A stretch of DNA of 64,000 nucleotides from Gelidibacter japonicus (lineage in GTDB: Bacteria; Bacteroidota; Bacteroidia; Flavobacteriales; Flavobacteriaceae): the NCBI RefSeq assembly GCF_010725055.1, contig NZ_BJKB01000019.1, positions 25,455-89,454 of the forward strand, read 5' to 3'. The first letter of the stretch is position 1. Every line of letters begins with the position of its first letter. The notes beneath the pieces are model-generated. The model saw only the letters and a program-made list of their open reading frames with translations, had not been told where the DNA came from and did no database searches. A program made the position numbers and the translations under genes. Positions 1 through 11,165 of this stretch are shown piece by piece.

Positions 1-81
1 CCATCTGAAAGAATCATTGATCAAGTCAAAAGATGTCCATCGGGTGCCCTGAAAGCTTATCGCAATCAGAAAGTAGCCTAA
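1..81 (+). CDS. 3' end of a probable 4Fe-4S mono-cluster (Fer4_19-like) protein, partial
   Basis: Only the last 26 codons and a TAA stop are inside the window; the start lies to the left. The visible tail contains the motif VKRCPSGALKAYR. A Cys-Pro-Ser-Gly-Ala-Leu motif near the C-terminus is typical of the divergent 4Fe-4S mono-cluster family (PF06902, Fer4_19), where the cysteine is a cluster ligand. The gene is convergent with the DUF3467 gene and is followed by a strong hairpin terminator. The family call rests on one short motif, so it is tentative; that it is a real coding end is better supported by the clean frame and the terminator behind it. Confidence 0.5.
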   Translation, partial: PSERIIDQVKRCPSGALKAYRNQKVA

Positions 82-99
82 ACATTAACGAACAAAAAA

Positions 100-135
100 A
101 ATCCCTTTGAAATTGAGTTCAAAGGGATTTTTTTG
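100..135. terminator. Bidirectional intrinsic terminator
   Basis: A 12-bp perfect stem (arm AATCCCTTTGAA, positions 100-111 paired with 118-129, six-base loop) is flanked by an A-run on the left and a T-run on the right. It can therefore end both the plus-strand Fe-S gene and transcripts coming through the DUF3467 gene from the right. Confidence 0.85.
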
Positions 136-167
136 TTATTGATAAAATTCACCAAGCACATTTTTAA

Positions 168-485
168 TTAAGCCTGCCCGGTCGGTCCAAAATTTAATGG
201 AATAGGCGGTTGTTCATAATCTTTAATCTCACCGTGGGCATTTTCAAAGCGTTTGACGTTTTCACCTAAAGCCTTAAGCAAACGCTTTGCATGTTGAGGA
301 GTCAAAATAATTCGTGACTTCACTTTGCTTTTTGGTGTACCAGGCATAATACTGACAAAATCTACTACAAATTCTGATACTGAATGATTAATGATGGCTA
401 AGTTGGAATAAATCCCTTCTGCTACCTTTTCGTCCAATTCAATATTGATTTGTCCTGGTCTTGGTGTTTCTTTGTTATCGCTCAT
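168..485 (-). CDS. DUF3467 family protein
   Basis: A 105-residue soluble protein without signal peptide or membrane segment. The core, with INIELDEKVAEGIYSNLAII, a central EFVVDFVSIMPG and a basic SRIILTPQHAKRLLKALGENV, is the pattern of DUF3467. This small family is widespread in Bacteroidetes and often sits directly downstream of rpoC. Its molecular function is not established, and the position suggests only that it is co-inherited with the RNA polymerase genes. Here it follows rpoC on the same strand, but a terminator-like hairpin and a dispersed palindrome lie in the 150-bp gap, so it may be transcribed mainly from its own promoter or by read-through. The ATG at 483-485 is the only sensible start. 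Confidence 0.85.
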   Translation of the reverse strand: MSDNKETPRPGQINIELDEKVAEGIYSNLAIINHSVSEFVVDFVSIMPGTPKSKVKSRIILTPQHAKRLLKALGENVKRFENAHGEIKDYEQPPIPLNFGPTGQA

Positions 486-494
486 AATTCTTAC

Positions 495-514
495 ATTCCT
501 GCGAAGGCAGGAAT
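495..514. repeat. Dispersed palindrome, copy 1 (arm ATTCCTGC, loop GAAG)
   Basis: A perfect 8-bp arm inverted repeat with a GAAG loop (CTTC on the other strand). The same element recurs at 13996, 14512, 16040, 44446, 44496, 46844 and 47035 with altered but mostly still-paired arms. It lies just upstream of the DUF3467 start. Confidence 0.85.
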
Positions 515-601
515 CTCGTCTTTAAAAGTTAATATCTTGAATAATTCAACGCGTTCATCTTACAACTTATAAAATTAAAACACATCGTTTTATTAAAAAC
601 G

Positions 602-633
602 TCCCTGCGCCTGCCGGCAGGCAAGCGCAGGGA
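602..633 (-). terminator. Probable terminator downstream of rpoC
   Basis: A GC-rich inverted repeat (TCCCTGCGC paired with GCGCAGGGA, plus an inner TGCC/GGCA stem) is followed on the minus strand by ACGTTTTT. It starts a few bases after the rpoC stop and should end part of the rpoBC transcript before the DUF3467 gene. Confidence 0.75.
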
Positions 634-637
634 TTTG

Positions 638-3600
638 TTAATTATAATTCAATTCTTCTTTAGCTTTCATCATTTCATTGAACTCTTCTTTAGAACCAAC
701 GATGATATTCTCATATCGTCTCACACCGGTTCCAGCAGGAATTCTATGCCCCACAATAACATTTTCCTTCAAGCCTTCTAAGTCATCAACTTTAGCGCTT
801 ACTGCAGCCTCGTTAAGTACTTTGGTCGTTTCCTGGAACGACGCCGCCGAAATAAATGATTTTGTCTGTAATGAAGCTCTTGTAATACCCTGAAGAATAG
901 GAGTTGCCGTGGCTGGCTGTGCATCTCTTGCAACTGCCAACTGACCATCCTCTCTTCTTATAACAGAGTTCTCATCTCTTAATTGACGCATCGTTACGAT
1001 CTGTCCTGGTTTAAGCGTTTTAGAATCACCTGCATCTTCAATCACTTTCATTCCAAAGATCTTATCGTTTTCTTCGATAAAATCGGATTTGTGGACCAAT
1101 TGATCTTCTAAGAAAATAGTATCGCCAGAATCAATGATTCTTACTTTACGCATCATTTGTCTTACAACAACTTCAAAATGCTTATCGTTGATTTTCACAC
1201 CTTGCAAACGGTATACTTCCTGTACCTCATTTACCAAGTACTGTTGAACCGCTGAAGGGCCTTTGATATTCAAGATGTCGTCTGGAGTAATGGAACCATC
1301 AGACAATGGCATACCTGCTTTAACATAATCATTTTCTTGAACAAGAATCTGACTAGAAAGTTTCACCAAGTATTTCTTAACCTCACCTAACCTTGATTCG
1401 ATGATAATCTCGCGGTTACCTCTTTTGATTTTTCCGAAAGACACTACCCCATCAATTTCACTTACTACAGCAGGGTTAGAAGGATTACGAGCTTCAAACA
1501 ACTCAGTTACACGAGGTAAACCTCCGGTAATGTCACCAGACTTAGCTGATCTTCGAGGAATCTTAACCAATACCTTACCAACATTAATCTTCTCACCATC
1601 ATTAATCATCAAGTGAGCTCCAACCGGTAAGTTGTACGATCTAATCGCATTACCTTTAGCATCTTCGATATGTAGGGTTGGAATCAATTTCTTATTTCTC
1701 GATTCAGAAATAACCTTTTCTTGGAATCCAGTTTGTTCATCAATTTCAACCTGGTATGTCACACCTTGTTCGATATTTTCGTAGGAAATCTTTCCAGCAA
1801 ATTCTGAAATGATTACACCGTTGTAAGGATCCCAAGAACAAATGACATCTCCCTTTTTCACTTTATCACCTGGTTTGCAGAAGATAAATGAACCATAAGG
1901 AATGTTATGTGTACTCAGTGTAATCCCTGTTTTGGCATCTACCAATTTAAATTCAGAGGTTCTAGAAATAACGACATCAACTGCATCACCATTGTTATCT
2001 GTTCCTTTAACCACTTTTAAATCTTCAATTTCAGCAATACCATCAAACTTAACCGTCAATTTATTTTCTTCTGAAATGTTACCTGCAATACCACCCACGT
2101 GGAAAGTACGAAGCGTTAACTGTGTTCCAGGCTCTCCAATAGATTGCGCTGCAACCACACCAACTGCTTCACCTTTTTGAACCATTTTACCGGTTGCAAG
2201 GTTACGTCCGTAACACTTAGCACAAATACCTTTGGTAGCTTCACAAGTCAATGCTGAACGAACTTCAACCGAGTCTAAAGCAGAATTCTGAATGCGTTTT
2301 GCTACGGCATCATCAATATGCTCACCTGCTGCAACAATTAACTCTTCAGTCAATGGATCATAAACATCATTTAAAGATGTTCTACCAACAACTCTATCCT
2401 CAAGTTTTTCAATAATCTCCTCATTCTTCTTTAAAGCAGATACTTCAATACCTCTCAATGTTCCACAATCTTCACTGTAGACAATCACATCTTGGGAAAC
2501 ATCCACTAAACGACGCGTTAAATAACCAGCATCGGCTGTTTTAAGAGCCGTATCTGCAAGACCTTTACGAGCACCGTGAGTAGAAATAAAGTATTCCAAA
2601 ATTGAAAGACCTTCCTTAAAGTTGGAAAGAATTGGGTTTTCAATGATCTCTCCACCACCTGCACTAGATTTTTTAGGCTTCGCCATCAATCCACGCATTC
2701 CGGTCAACTGACGGATCTGTTCTTTAGACCCACGTGCTCCAGAATCAAGCATCATATATACAGAGTTAAACCCTTGCTGATCTTCGCGGATACGCTTCAT
2801 AGACAATTCAGTCAATTCAGCATTCGTAGAAGTCCAGATATCAATTACTTGGTTATAACGTTCATTATTGGTAATCAATCCCATGTTATAGTTGGCCATA
2901 ATACCATCAACTTGGTTGTTGGCACTATCAATCATACTTTGTTTTTCAGCCGGAATTATAATATCACCTAAACTGAACGACAGACCACCTTGGAACGCAA
3001 ACTTATATCCGAGATCTTTGATCTCATCCAAAAATTCAGCTGTTTCAGGAACAGAAGTCACTTTAAGAATGTTACCAATAGCATCTCTCAATGATTTTTT
3101 GGTCAATACCTGATTGATGAAACCAGCTGCCTTTGGCACGGTTTCGTTGAACAGGACACGACCAACTGTCGTTTGAATAATTTTAGTGACCAATTCACCT
3201 TCTTCATTGAGGTCTTCTGTTCTAACTTTAATCCCAGCATTTAAGTCTACCTTCTTCTCATTATAGGCAATTGTCACTTCTTCTGGAGAATAGAACGTTA
3301 TACCTTCGCCCTTTACTTTGACTTCATCCGTTGAAAAACGCTCCTTGGTCATATAGTAAAGACCAAGAACCATGTCTTGAGAAGGTACGGTAACTGGAGA
3401 ACCATTGGCAGGGTTCAAAATATTATGAGAAGCCAACATTAATAATTGTGCTTCCAAAATAGCTTCTGGGCCTAATGGTAAATGTACCGCCATTTGGTCA
3501 CCATCAAAATCCGCGTTGAACGCCGTACATACCAATGGGTGCAATTGGATGGCTTTACCTTCAATTAATTTAGGCTGGAAGGCCTGAATACCGAGTCTGT

Positions 3601-4939
3601 GTAATGTAGGTGCACGGTTTAAAAGAACTGGGTGTCCTTTTAAAACATTCTCTAATATATCCCAAACTACAGGCTCTTTTCTATCTATAATTTTCTTTGC
3701 AGATTTTACAGTTTTTACAATCCCACGCTCAATCAGTTTTCTGATAATGAATGGCTTGTAAAGTTCTGCTGCCATGTTTTTAGGCAATCCACATTCAAAT
3801 AATTTTAATTCCGGTCCAACGACGATTACCGAACGTGCCGAATAATCCACACGTTTACCAAGTAAGTTTTGACGGAAACGTCCTTGTTTTCCTTTAAGGG
3901 AATCGGATAATGATTTTAACGGTCTGTTAGAATCTGTTTTAACTGCAGAAGCTTTTCGCGTGTTGTCAAATAAAGAATCTACAGATTCTTGCAACATACG
4001 CTTCTCATTTCGTAAAATAACTTCTGGAGCTTTGATTTCAACCAAACGCTTCAATCGGTTGTTACGAATAATCACACGACGGTACAGATCATTTAAATCT
4101 GAAGTTGCAAAACGACCACCATCCAATGGCACCAACGGACGTAACTCTGGTGGAATTACTGGTATGGCCTTCATGATCATCCATTCTGGAAGATTTTCAC
4201 GGTTGGCATTAGAGTCGCGGAAAGCTTCAACAACTTGAAGACGCTTTAAGGCTTCTGTTTTACGTTGTTTTGAAGTTTCAGTGTTTGCTTTGTGACGCAA
4301 TTCAAAAGACAACTCATTCAAATCAATTCTTGAAAGCAAATCAATCAAGCATTCCGCCCCCATTTTTGCTATGAACTTGTTCGGATCATTGTCATCTAAA
4401 TACTGGTTATCCTGTGGAAGTGATTCAAGAATAGTCAAATACTCTTCTTCCGTCAAGAAATCCATTTTCTGTAGTGGTTCTCCATCAACATTTTTTGCAT
4501 TACCAGGTTGGATCACTACATAACGCTCGTAATAAATGATCATATCCAATTTCTTGGAAGGTAATCCCAACAAGTAACCTATTTTGTTTGGTAAAGAACG
4601 GAAATACCAAATATGAGCCACAGGAACAACCAAATTGATATGTCCAACTCTGTCTCTACGTACTTTCTTCTCTGTTACCTCAACACCACAACGGTCACAA
4701 ACAATTCCTTTGTAACGGATACGCTTATATTTACCACAAGCACATTCAAAATCCTTTACAGGACCGAAAATACGCTCACAGAACAAACCATCTCTTTCTG
4801 GTTTATGTGTTCGATAATTAATAGTTTCAGGTTTAAGAACCTCACCACGAGATGCTGCTAAAACAGACTCTGGAGACGCTAAACCAATGGAGATTTTATT
4901 AAATCTCTGTACTGTATTCTTATCTTGTCTTCTTGCCAT
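638..4939 (-). CDS. rpoC: DNA-directed RNA polymerase subunit beta'
   Basis: At 1433 residues this is a full-length catalytic subunit of RNA polymerase, of the size usual in Bacteroidetes. The N-terminal zinc site is visible as Cys66, Cys68, Cys81 and Cys84. The active-site motif NADFDGDQ holds the three Mg-binding aspartates at 477, 479 and 481. The second zinc site is seen in the [15 protein letters not shown] segment in the C-terminal half, and the [16 protein letters not shown] trigger-loop region follows it. No inteins, frame breaks or large lineage insertions apart from the usual Bacteroidetes extension are seen. The gene follows rpoB by 92 bp with a perfect hairpin between them. Transcription is expected from the upstream ribosomal-protein operon. 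Confidence 0.99.
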   Translation of the reverse strand: MARRQDKNTVQRFNKISIGLASPESVLAASRGEVLKPETINYRTHKPERDGLFCERIFGPVKDFECACGKYKRIRYKGIVCDRCGVEVTEKKVRRDRVGHINLVVPVAHIWYFRSLPNKIGYLLGLPSKKLDMIIYYERYVVIQPGNAKNVDGEPLQKMDFLTEEEYLTILESLPQDNQYLDDNDPNKFIAKMGAECLIDLLSRIDLNELSFELRHKANTETSKQRKTEALKRLQVVEAFRDSNANRENLPEWMIMKAIPVIPPELRPLVPLDGGRFATSDLNDLYRRVIIRNNRLKRLVEIKAPEVILRNEKRMLQESVDSLFDNTRKASAVKTDSNRPLKSLSDSLKGKQGRFRQNLLGKRVDYSARSVIVVGPELKLFECGLPKNMAAELYKPFIIRKLIERGIVKTVKSAKKIIDRKEPVVWDILENVLKGHPVLLNRAPTLHRLGIQAFQPKLIEGKAIQLHPLVCTAFNADFDGDQMAVHLPLGPEAILEAQLLMLASHNILNPANGSPVTVPSQDMVLGLYYMTKERFSTDEVKVKGEGITFYSPEEVTIAYNEKKVDLNAGIKVRTEDLNEEGELVTKIIQTTVGRVLFNETVPKAAGFINQVLTKKSLRDAIGNILKVTSVPETAEFLDEIKDLGYKFAFQGGLSFSLGDIIIPAEKQSMIDSANNQVDGIMANYNMGLITNNERYNQVIDIWTSTNAELTELSMKRIREDQQGFNSVYMMLDSGARGSKEQIRQLTGMRGLMAKPKKSSAGGGEIIENPILSNFKEGLSILEYFISTHGARKGLADTALKTADAGYLTRRLVDVSQDVIVYSEDCGTLRGIEVSALKKNEEIIEKLEDRVVGRTSLNDVYDPLTEELIVAAGEHIDDAVAKRIQNSALDSVEVRSALTCEATKGICAKCYGRNLATGKMVQKGEAVGVVAAQSIGEPGTQLTLRTFHVGGIAGNISEENKLTVKFDGIAEIEDLKVVKGTDNNGDAVDVVISRTSEFKLVDAKTGITLSTHNIPYGSFIFCKPGDKVKKGDVICSWDPYNGVIISEFAGKISYENIEQGVTYQVEIDEQTGFQEKVISESRNKKLIPTLHIEDAKGNAIRSYNLPVGAHLMINDGEKINVGKVLVKIPRRSAKSGDITGGLPRVTELFEARNPSNPAVVSEIDGVVSFGKIKRGNREIIIESRLGEVKKYLVKLSSQILVQENDYVKAGMPLSDGSITPDDILNIKGPSAVQQYLVNEVQEVYRLQGVKINDKHFEVVVRQMMRKVRIIDSGDTIFLEDQLVHKSDFIEENDKIFGMKVIEDAGDSKTLKPGQIVTMRQLRDENSVIRREDGQLAVARDAQPATATPILQGITRASLQTKSFISAASFQETTKVLNEAAVSAKVDDLEGLKENVIVGHRIPAGTGVRRYENIIVGSKEEFNEMMKAKEELNYN

Positions 4940-4982
4940 TTTTTATGGTACTAACAAATTATAATTTAATTTTTATGATTGG

Positions 4983-5010
4983 GTAGAGACAGATCGGAAT
5001 CTGTCTCTAC
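4983..5010. repeat. Perfect inverted repeat in the rpoB-rpoC gap
   Basis: The arms GTAGAGACAGAT and its complement pair over 12 bp around a CGGA loop. No T-run follows on the minus strand, so this is not a classical terminator. It could be an RNA processing or stabilising hairpin, or one copy of a dispersed element. Confidence 0.8.
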
Positions 5011-5031
5011 ATTGGAATAATTTCCAGGAAA

Positions 5032-8000
5032 TTACTCCTCCAATCTAATATCCAATCCTAATCCTTTCAATTCATGCATTAACACGTTGAATGATTCAGG
5101 AAGTCCTGGTTCTGGCATTGGCTCTCCTTTTACGATTGCTTCGTAAGTTTTAGCTCTACCTATAACATCATCAGATTTTACTGTTAGGATCTCACGTAAG
5201 GTTGCAGATGCGCCATAAGCCTCAAGTGCCCATACCTCCATCTCACCAAATCGCTGGCCACCAAATTGAGCTTTACCACCCAATGGTTGTTGCGTAATCA
5301 ATGAGTAAGGCCCAATTGAACGTGAGTGCATCTTATCGTCAACCATATGTCCTAATTTCAACATATAAATCACACCAACCGTTGCAGGTTGATCAAAACG
5401 ATCTCCCGTACCACCATCATACAGATAAGTATGTCCAAAACGTGGAATTCCAGCCTCGTCGGTCAACTCATTAATCTGATCCAATGTTGCACCATCAAAG
5501 ATTGGTGTAGCATAGGTACGACCTAATTTTTGACCTGCCCATCCAAGAACAGTCTCATAAATTTGTCCAATGTTCATACGAGAAGGTACACCAAGTGGAT
5601 TCAACACGATATCTACTGGAGTTCCATCTTCCAAGAATGGCATATCTTCCTGACGGACGATACGTGCAACAATACCTTTATTACCGTGACGTCCTGCCAT
5701 TTTATCACCTACTTTAAGTTTACGCTTTTTAGCAATATAAACTTTAGCCAATTTGATAATACCTGCTGGCAACTCATCTCCCACAGAGATTGTAAACTTT
5801 TCACGACGCAACGATCCTTGAAGATCATTTTCTTTAATTTTATAATTGTGGATCAAATCTAAAACTAAACTATTCGTATGCTCGTCAGTTGTCCAAGTTC
5901 CTGAAGTAAGATGCGTATAATCATCAACAGAGTTCAACATTTTTAGGGTGTACTTTTTACCCTTAGGAATGATTTCCTCTCCAAGATCATTAAAGATTCC
6001 TTGTGCAGTTTTTCCGTTTACGATAGCAAATAGTTTGTCGACCAATACGGCTTTTAACTCATCAAACTTTCTGTAATAGACGGCTTCTAATGCGTCAATA
6101 TCTTCTTTATCCTTAGCTCTTTTTCGTTTGTCCTTAACCGCTCTTGAGAATAGTTTTTTCTCAATAACAACACCGTGCAATGAAGGAGAAGCTTTCAATG
6201 AAGCGTCTTTAACATCACCTGCTTTATCACCAAAGATTGCTCTTAATAATTTTTCTTCTGGCGTCGGATCAGATTCACCTTTTGGAGTAATCTTACCAAT
6301 TAGGATATCTCCTGGCTTGATCTCAGCACCAATACGAATCATACCATTCTCGTCCAAGTCTTTCGTAGCCTCTTCAGAAACGTTTGGAATATCATTCGTC
6401 AACTCTTCATTACCTAATTTGGTATCACGAACCTCCAATGAATATTCATCAATATGGATGGAGGTAAAAATATCGTCACGAACAACTTTCTCAGAGATCA
6501 CAATAGCATCCTCAAAATTGTAACCTTTCCATGGCATAAACGCCACTTTCATGTTTCGACCAAGGGCAAGCTCTCCATTTTGGGTTGCATAGCCTTCACA
6601 AAGTACTTGTCCTTTTTTAACTTTATCGCCCTTAGTTACTATAGGTTTTAAGTTAATTGAAGTACCTTGGTTGGTTTTTCTAAACTTGACCAGCGGATAG
6701 GTTTTGGTATCGCTATCAAAGCTTACCATGGCTTGTTCTTCGGTACGTTCGTACTTAATGACTATTTCATTCGCATCAACATACTCAACAACACCTTCGC
6801 CTTCTGCATTAATCAATACTCTTGAATCTGATGCTACTTGACGCTCCAAACCGGTTCCGACAATTGGTGCATCAACACGCAATAATGGTACTGCTTGACG
6901 CATCATGTTAGATCCCATCAAGGCTCTGTTGGCATCGTCATGCTCCAGGAATGGAATCAGTGATGCTGAAATAGAAGCTACTTGATTAGGTGCTACGTCA
7001 GTATAATTAGCAGTTGCACCGTCTATGACAGGGAAATCCCCTTCTTGACGGGCAATAATTTTGTCTTCAAGAATTTTTCCATCACCATCAACATGAATAT
7101 TCGCTTGAGCAATCAACATGTCTTCTTCTTCTTCAGCACTCAAATAAATTGGATCATTCTTAATATCTACTACACCGTCAGTAATTTTACGATATGGTGT
7201 TTCGATGAAGCCCATTCCGTTAACTTTAGCGTAAACCGAAAGTGAAGAAATCAAACCAATGTTTGGTCCCTCAGGGGTTTCAATCGGACATAAACGGCCA
7301 TAGTGTGTGTAGTGAACGTCACGTACCTCAAAACCTGCACGCTCTCTGGATAAACCTCCAGGTCCTAATGCTGATAAACGACGTTTGTGCGTAATCTCAG
7401 CCAATGGATTCGTTTGATCCATAAATTGAGATAACTGGTTCGTCCCAAAGAAAGAGTTGATTACGGAAGACAAAGTCTTGGCGTTAATCAAATCAATTGG
7501 TGTAAACACCTCATTGTCACGAACGTTCATACGCTCACGGATAGTACGTGCCATACGCGCCAAACCAACACCAAACTGCTGTGATAATTGCTCACCTACT
7601 GTACGTACACGACGGTTAGAAAGGTGGTCAATATCATCAATTTCAGCCTTAGAGTTGATCAACTCGATTAAATATTTGATAATGGTAATGATATCCAATT
7701 TAGTAAGCACTTGCTTATCCATACCGATATCAAGATTCAATTTTTTGTTCATTCTATAACGACCTACTTCACCTAAAGAGTAACGTTGGTCTGAGAAGAA
7801 CAATTTGTCAATAATACCACGGGCAGTTTCCTCATCTGGCGGCTCCGCGTTTCTCAATTGACGGTAAATATGTTCAACAGCTTCTTTTTCGGAGTTTGTT
7901 GGATCCTTTTGAAGCGTGTTATGTATAATGGCGTAATCACCTTGCTGTGCACTTTCCTTGTGTAAAAGAACTGTTTTTGCATCAGCTTCAAGGATTTCCT

Positions 8001-8844
8001 CAATATTATCTTTATCTAAAACAGTATCACGATCAAGCACAATCTCGTTACGCTCAATGGATACTACCTCACCTGTATCTTCATCAACAAAATCCTCGTG
8101 CCAGGTGTTTAGTACACGTGCCGCAAGTTTCCTGCCTATAATTTTTTTAAGTCCAGACTTAGACACTTTAACCTCTTCTGCAAGGTCAAAAATCTCAAGA
8201 ATATCTTTATCGCGTTCAAAGCCAATGGCTCTGAACAAGGTTGTAACAGGTAATTTTTTCTTTCTATCAATATAGGCGTACATAACGCTATTGATATCCG
8301 TAGCAAATTCAATCCAAGAACCCTTAAATGGAATTACTCTGGCAGAATATAATTTAGTTCCATTGGCATGGAAGGATTGACTGAAGAATACCCCAGGAGA
8401 TCTGTGCAATTGTGAAACCACAACACGCTCAGCACCATTGATACAAAACGTACCGCTTGGAGTCATGTAAGGAATTGTTCCTAAATACACATCTTGAACA
8501 ATGGTTTCAAAGTCTTCATGTTCAGGGTCTGTACAATACAATTTCAAACGCGCTTTTAAGGGCACACTGTATGTTAATCCTCTTTCAATACATTCTTCAA
8601 TAGAATACCTTGGTGGATCAATGAAATAATCCAAAAACTCCAAAACAAATTGATTGCGAGTGTCGGTAATTGGGAAGTTTTCCATGAAGGTATTGTAGAG
8701 ACCTTCATTCCCTCTTTCTTCAGATTTAGTCTCTAATTGGAAAAAATCCTGGAAGGATTTTATTTGGATATCCAAAAAATCCGGATACTCCGTTCTATTT
8801 ACAATAGACGAGAAATTTAATCTTTCAGCTTTTTGTGCTAACAT
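5032..8844 (-). CDS. rpoB: DNA-directed RNA polymerase subunit beta
   Basis: 1270 residues, full length. The rifampicin pocket reads [20 protein letters not shown] followed by [13 protein letters not shown]. The Asp, His and Ser positions most often changed in resistant mutants (E. coli 516, 526, 531) are wild type. The catalytic-cleft segments [20 protein letters not shown] and [16 protein letters not shown], and the C-terminal clamp segment [18 protein letters not shown], are intact. The ATG at 8842-8844 fits the usual N-terminus. It is the seventh gene of the secE-rpoC group and is separated from rplL by a long hairpin that may adjust the ribosomal protein to polymerase ratio. Confidence 0.99.
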   Translation of the reverse strand: MLAQKAERLNFSSIVNRTEYPDFLDIQIKSFQDFFQLETKSEERGNEGLYNTFMENFPITDTRNQFVLEFLDYFIDPPRYSIEECIERGLTYSVPLKARLKLYCTDPEHEDFETIVQDVYLGTIPYMTPSGTFCINGAERVVVSQLHRSPGVFFSQSFHANGTKLYSARVIPFKGSWIEFATDINSVMYAYIDRKKKLPVTTLFRAIGFERDKDILEIFDLAEEVKVSKSGLKKIIGRKLAARVLNTWHEDFVDEDTGEVVSIERNEIVLDRDTVLDKDNIEEILEADAKTVLLHKESAQQGDYAIIHNTLQKDPTNSEKEAVEHIYRQLRNAEPPDEETARGIIDKLFFSDQRYSLGEVGRYRMNKKLNLDIGMDKQVLTKLDIITIIKYLIELINSKAEIDDIDHLSNRRVRTVGEQLSQQFGVGLARMARTIRERMNVRDNEVFTPIDLINAKTLSSVINSFFGTNQLSQFMDQTNPLAEITHKRRLSALGPGGLSRERAGFEVRDVHYTHYGRLCPIETPEGPNIGLISSLSVYAKVNGMGFIETPYRKITDGVVDIKNDPIYLSAEEEEDMLIAQANIHVDGDGKILEDKIIARQEGDFPVIDGATANYTDVAPNQVASISASLIPFLEHDDANRALMGSNMMRQAVPLLRVDAPIVGTGLERQVASDSRVLINAEGEGVVEYVDANEIVIKYERTEEQAMVSFDSDTKTYPLVKFRKTNQGTSINLKPIVTKGDKVKKGQVLCEGYATQNGELALGRNMKVAFMPWKGYNFEDAIVISEKVVRDDIFTSIHIDEYSLEVRDTKLGNEELTNDIPNVSEEATKDLDENGMIRIGAEIKPGDILIGKITPKGESDPTPEEKLLRAIFGDKAGDVKDASLKASPSLHGVVIEKKLFSRAVKDKRKRAKDKEDIDALEAVYYRKFDELKAVLVDKLFAIVNGKTAQGIFNDLGEEIIPKGKKYTLKMLNSVDDYTHLTSGTWTTDEHTNSLVLDLIHNYKIKENDLQGSLRREKFTISVGDELPAGIIKLAKVYIAKKRKLKVGDKMAGRHGNKGIVARIVRQEDMPFLEDGTPVDIVLNPLGVPSRMNIGQIYETVLGWAGQKLGRTYATPIFDGATLDQINELTDEAGIPRFGHTYLYDGGTGDRFDQPATVGVIYMLKLGHMVDDKMHSRSIGPYSLITQQPLGGKAQFGGQRFGEMEVWALEAYGASATLREILTVKSDDVIGRAKTYEAIVKGEPMPEPGLPESFNVLMHELKGLGLDIRLEE

Positions 8845-8908
8845 CGATGAACGGGATTTTGATTAAAATAATTGTGTTTTTTTTATGTACCTTTAATATA
8901 CACAAAAG

Positions 8909-8961
8909 GGTTTAGGTCATTCCGAACTTCCGATAGTAATCGGGATCGGAAGACCTAAACC
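8909..8961 (-). promoter_or_regulatory. Long hairpin between rplL and rpoB, candidate attenuator or RNase III site
   Basis: An outer 10-bp perfect stem (GGTTTAGGTC at 8909-8918 with 8952-8961) encloses inner pairings of TTCCGA with TCGGAA and TTCCGAT with ATCGGGA. On the minus strand it is followed by a short CCTTTTG. A transcript attenuator or processing site between rplL and rpoB is known in other bacteria; its role here is inferred from position and structure. Confidence 0.65.
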
Positions 8962-8984
8962 AAAATTTGTAGTTTGGGTTAAGC

Positions 8985-9359
8985 TTATTTAAGCTCAACT
9001 TCTGCTCCTGCGTCTTCTAATTGACCTTTTAAAGCTTCTGCTTCATCTTTAGAAACACCTTCTTTAATGTTGCTTGGTGCATTATCAACCAATTCTTTAG
9101 CTTCTTTCAAGCCTAAACCAGTTAATTCTTTTACCAATTTAACAACTGCCAATTTAGATGCACCTGCAGCTTTAAGAACTACGTCAAATTCTGACTGCTC
9201 TTCAGCCGCTTCAGCAGCACCGCCTCCACCTGCAGCAACTGCAACAGCAGCAGCAGCTGGCTCGATACCATACTCATCTTTTAATATTGTAGCTAATTCG
9301 TTAACTTCTTTTACTGTCAAATTAACTAATTTTTCTGCGAAATCTTTTAAATCTGCCAT
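8985..9359 (-). CDS. rplL: 50S ribosomal protein L7/L12
   Basis: 124 residues, the normal length. An N-terminal dimerisation helix ([20 protein letters not shown]) is followed by an Ala/Gly-rich flexible hinge at about residues 35-55. The globular C-terminal domain (about 56-124) with [20 protein letters not shown] and [15 protein letters not shown] contacts translation factors. Several copies bind L10 to form the ribosomal stalk that recruits EF-Tu and EF-G, both GTPases. It follows rplJ by 59 bp, as in nearly all bacteria. Confidence 0.98.
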   Translation of the reverse strand: MADLKDFAEKLVNLTVKEVNELATILKDEYGIEPAAAAVAVAAGGGGAAEAAEEQSEFDVVLKAAGASKLAVVKLVKELTGLGLKEAKELVDNAPSNIKEGVSKDEAEALKGQLEDAGAEVELK

Positions 9360-9418
9360 TTTCTATCGTTTTAATAATTTTAATAAAATATAATTTGTTT
9401 AAGTGCGTACTGTTTTGA

Positions 9419-9940
9419 CTATCCTTCTTTTTCGGATAGAGTTTTAAGGATACCTGCTAATTTACCACCACTTGATTTAAGCGCTGAAATAACATTTTTA
9501 GCAGGAGATTGAAGCAATCCTACAATATCTCCAATTAATTCCTCTCTTGATTTGATGTCGACTAATACATCCAATTGCTCATCACCAATGTAGATCGCTT
9601 CTTCAATAAAAGCTCCTTTAAGCAAAGGCCTATCAGATTTTTTACGAAATGCTTTAATTACTTTAGCTGGAGCATTTCCAGTTTCCGAATACATTACTGA
9701 AGTGTTTCCGACTAAGGTTTTTGGAAGTTGACCAAAATCTTTATCAGAAGCTTCCATAGCTTTCTCCAACAAGGTATTCTTTACGACGGCCATTTTAATG
9801 CCTGCTTTAAAGCACGCGCGACGTAATTCTGAAGTGTTTTTCGCATTTAATCCAGAAATATCCGTTAAATAGATATGTGTATTTTCTGCTAATTGAGTAG
9901 TCAACTCTACAATAACTTGTGATTTTTCTTCTCTTGTCAT
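9419..9940 (-). CDS. rplJ: 50S ribosomal protein L10
   Basis: 173 residues. The N-terminal rRNA-binding domain (MTREEKSQVIVELTTQLAEN, then YLTDISGLNAKNTSELRRAC) and the C-terminal helical L7/L12-binding arm (ALKSSGGKLAGILKTLSEKE) are both present. L10 anchors L7/L12 on the ribosome and, with L12, represses its own operon in model bacteria; no leader structure was confirmed here. It lies 18 bp after rplA and so shares its transcript. Confidence 0.98.
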   Translation of the reverse strand: MTREEKSQVIVELTTQLAENTHIYLTDISGLNAKNTSELRRACFKAGIKMAVVKNTLLEKAMEASDKDFGQLPKTLVGNTSVMYSETGNAPAKVIKAFRKKSDRPLLKGAFIEEAIYIGDEQLDVLVDIKSREELIGDIVGLLQSPAKNVISALKSSGGKLAGILKTLSEKEG

Positions 9941-9958
9941 AATATTAAAGTTTAACTA

Positions 9959-10648
9959 CTAACCTATTTTAGTATCGATTGATATACTTGGACTCATGGT
10001 GCTTGACATAAAAATACTCTTCATGTACACACCTTTAGCTGCAACAGGTTTCATTTTGATTAAAGTTGTCAACAGTTCATTCGCATTGTCCGTTATCATA
10101 TCGGGAGTAAATGATGCTTTCCCGATTGGAGCGTGAACGATTCCGGTTTTATCAACTTTAAAATCTATTTTACCAGCTTTTACTTCAGCAACCGCTTTGG
10201 CCACATCCATAGTTACTGTACCTGTTTTAGGGTTTGGCATTAAGCCTCTTGGACCTAATATTCTACCTAAAGGACCTAGTTTACCCATGATTGCAGGCAT
10301 AGTGACAATAACGTCAACATCTGTCCAACCACTTTTGATTTTATCAAGGTACTCATCCAATCCTACATAATCAGCGCCCGCATCCTTAGCTTCCTGCTCT
10401 TTGTCAGGGGTTACCAATGCAAGAACCTTCATGTCCTTTCCTGTTCCGTGAGGTAAAGAAACAACACCTCTTACCATTTGATTTGCCTTACGAGGATCAA
10501 CTCCAAGTCTTACAGCGATATCCACTGAAGCATCAAATTTTGTATAAGTGATTTCTTTTAATAAAGCCGCAGCCTCTTCAAGAGAATAAAGTTTATTCTT
10601 GTCAACTTTAGCCCTTGCCTCTTTTTGCTTTTTAGTTAATTTTGCCAT
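9959..10648 (-). CDS. rplA: 50S ribosomal protein L1
   Basis: 229 residues with the two-domain L1 fold signatures: [20 protein letters not shown] near residue 50, [20 protein letters not shown] near 120-140, and a C-terminal [21 protein letters not shown]1 forms the mobile stalk that helps release tRNA from the E site. In E. coli it represses translation of rplK-rplA by binding the leader. The gene starts 11 bp after the rplK stop, and the pair forms the usual L11-L1 unit. Confidence 0.98.
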   Translation of the reverse strand: MAKLTKKQKEARAKVDKNKLYSLEEAAALLKEITYTKFDASVDIAVRLGVDPRKANQMVRGVVSLPHGTGKDMKVLALVTPDKEQEAKDAGADYVGLDEYLDKIKSGWTDVDVIVTMPAIMGKLGPLGRILGPRGLMPNPKTGTVTMDVAKAVAEVKAGKIDFKVDKTGIVHAPIGKASFTPDMITDNANELLTTLIKMKPVAAKGVYMKSIFMSSTMSPSISIDTKIG

Positions 10649-10659
10649 TTCAAAAATTT

Positions 10660-11097
10660 TTAATTAGGTTTTTTACCTGTTACAGTAATACCCATTGATC
10701 TTGCCGTCCCAGCAACCATGTCCATTGCTTTTGCTTCGGTAAATGCATTTAAATCTTGCATTTTATCTTCTGCAATTGCTTTAACTTGATCCCAAGTTAC
10801 TTTTGCTACCTTTTTTCTGTTCGGTTCTCCAGATCCTTTTTTTACTTTGGCCGCTTCCATTAATTGTACTGCAGCTGGTGGGGTCTTAATTACGAAATCA
10901 AACGATTTATCCTTGAACACAGAAATTACAACTGGTAATACTTTACCGGCCTTATCCTGAGTCCTAGCATTAAATTGCTTACAGAATTCCATGATATTAA
11001 CTCCAGCAGCTCCTAAAGCGGGTCCTACCGGTGGCGATGGATTCGCTGCACCTCCCCGAACTTGTAGCTTAACTACTTTACTTAATTCTTTTGCCAT
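10660..11097 (-). CDS. rplK: 50S ribosomal protein L11
   Basis: 145 residues from the ATG at 11095-11097 ([20 protein letters not shown]). The frame stays open another ten codons upstream to a TTG, but that extension is not part of the family, so the inner ATG is chosen. Recognisable parts are the N-terminal [20 protein letters not shown], which lies in the GTPase-associated centre, and the C-terminal rRNA-binding domain ending [17 protein letters not shown]11 is needed for stringent-response activation of RelA in model bacteria. It begins 68 bp after nusG. Confidence 0.97.
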   Translation of the reverse strand: MAKELSKVVKLQVRGGAANPSPPVGPALGAAGVNIMEFCKQFNARTQDKAGKVLPVVISVFKDKSFDFVIKTPPAAVQLMEAAKVKKGSGEPNRKKVAKVTWDQVKAIAEDKMQDLNAFTEAKAMDMVAGTARSMGITVTGKKPN

Positions 11098-11165
11098 TTT
11101 TAAAATTTTAGTTGCACGTCTTTCCAATGGAAGCCAAAAGACATACGATCTATTTGTAACAATTA

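Noticed and set aside
638..8844. Many 60-130-codon plus-strand frames across rpoB and rpoC
   Set aside because: They are antisense shadows of highly conserved genes, with no promoters or recognisable motifs.
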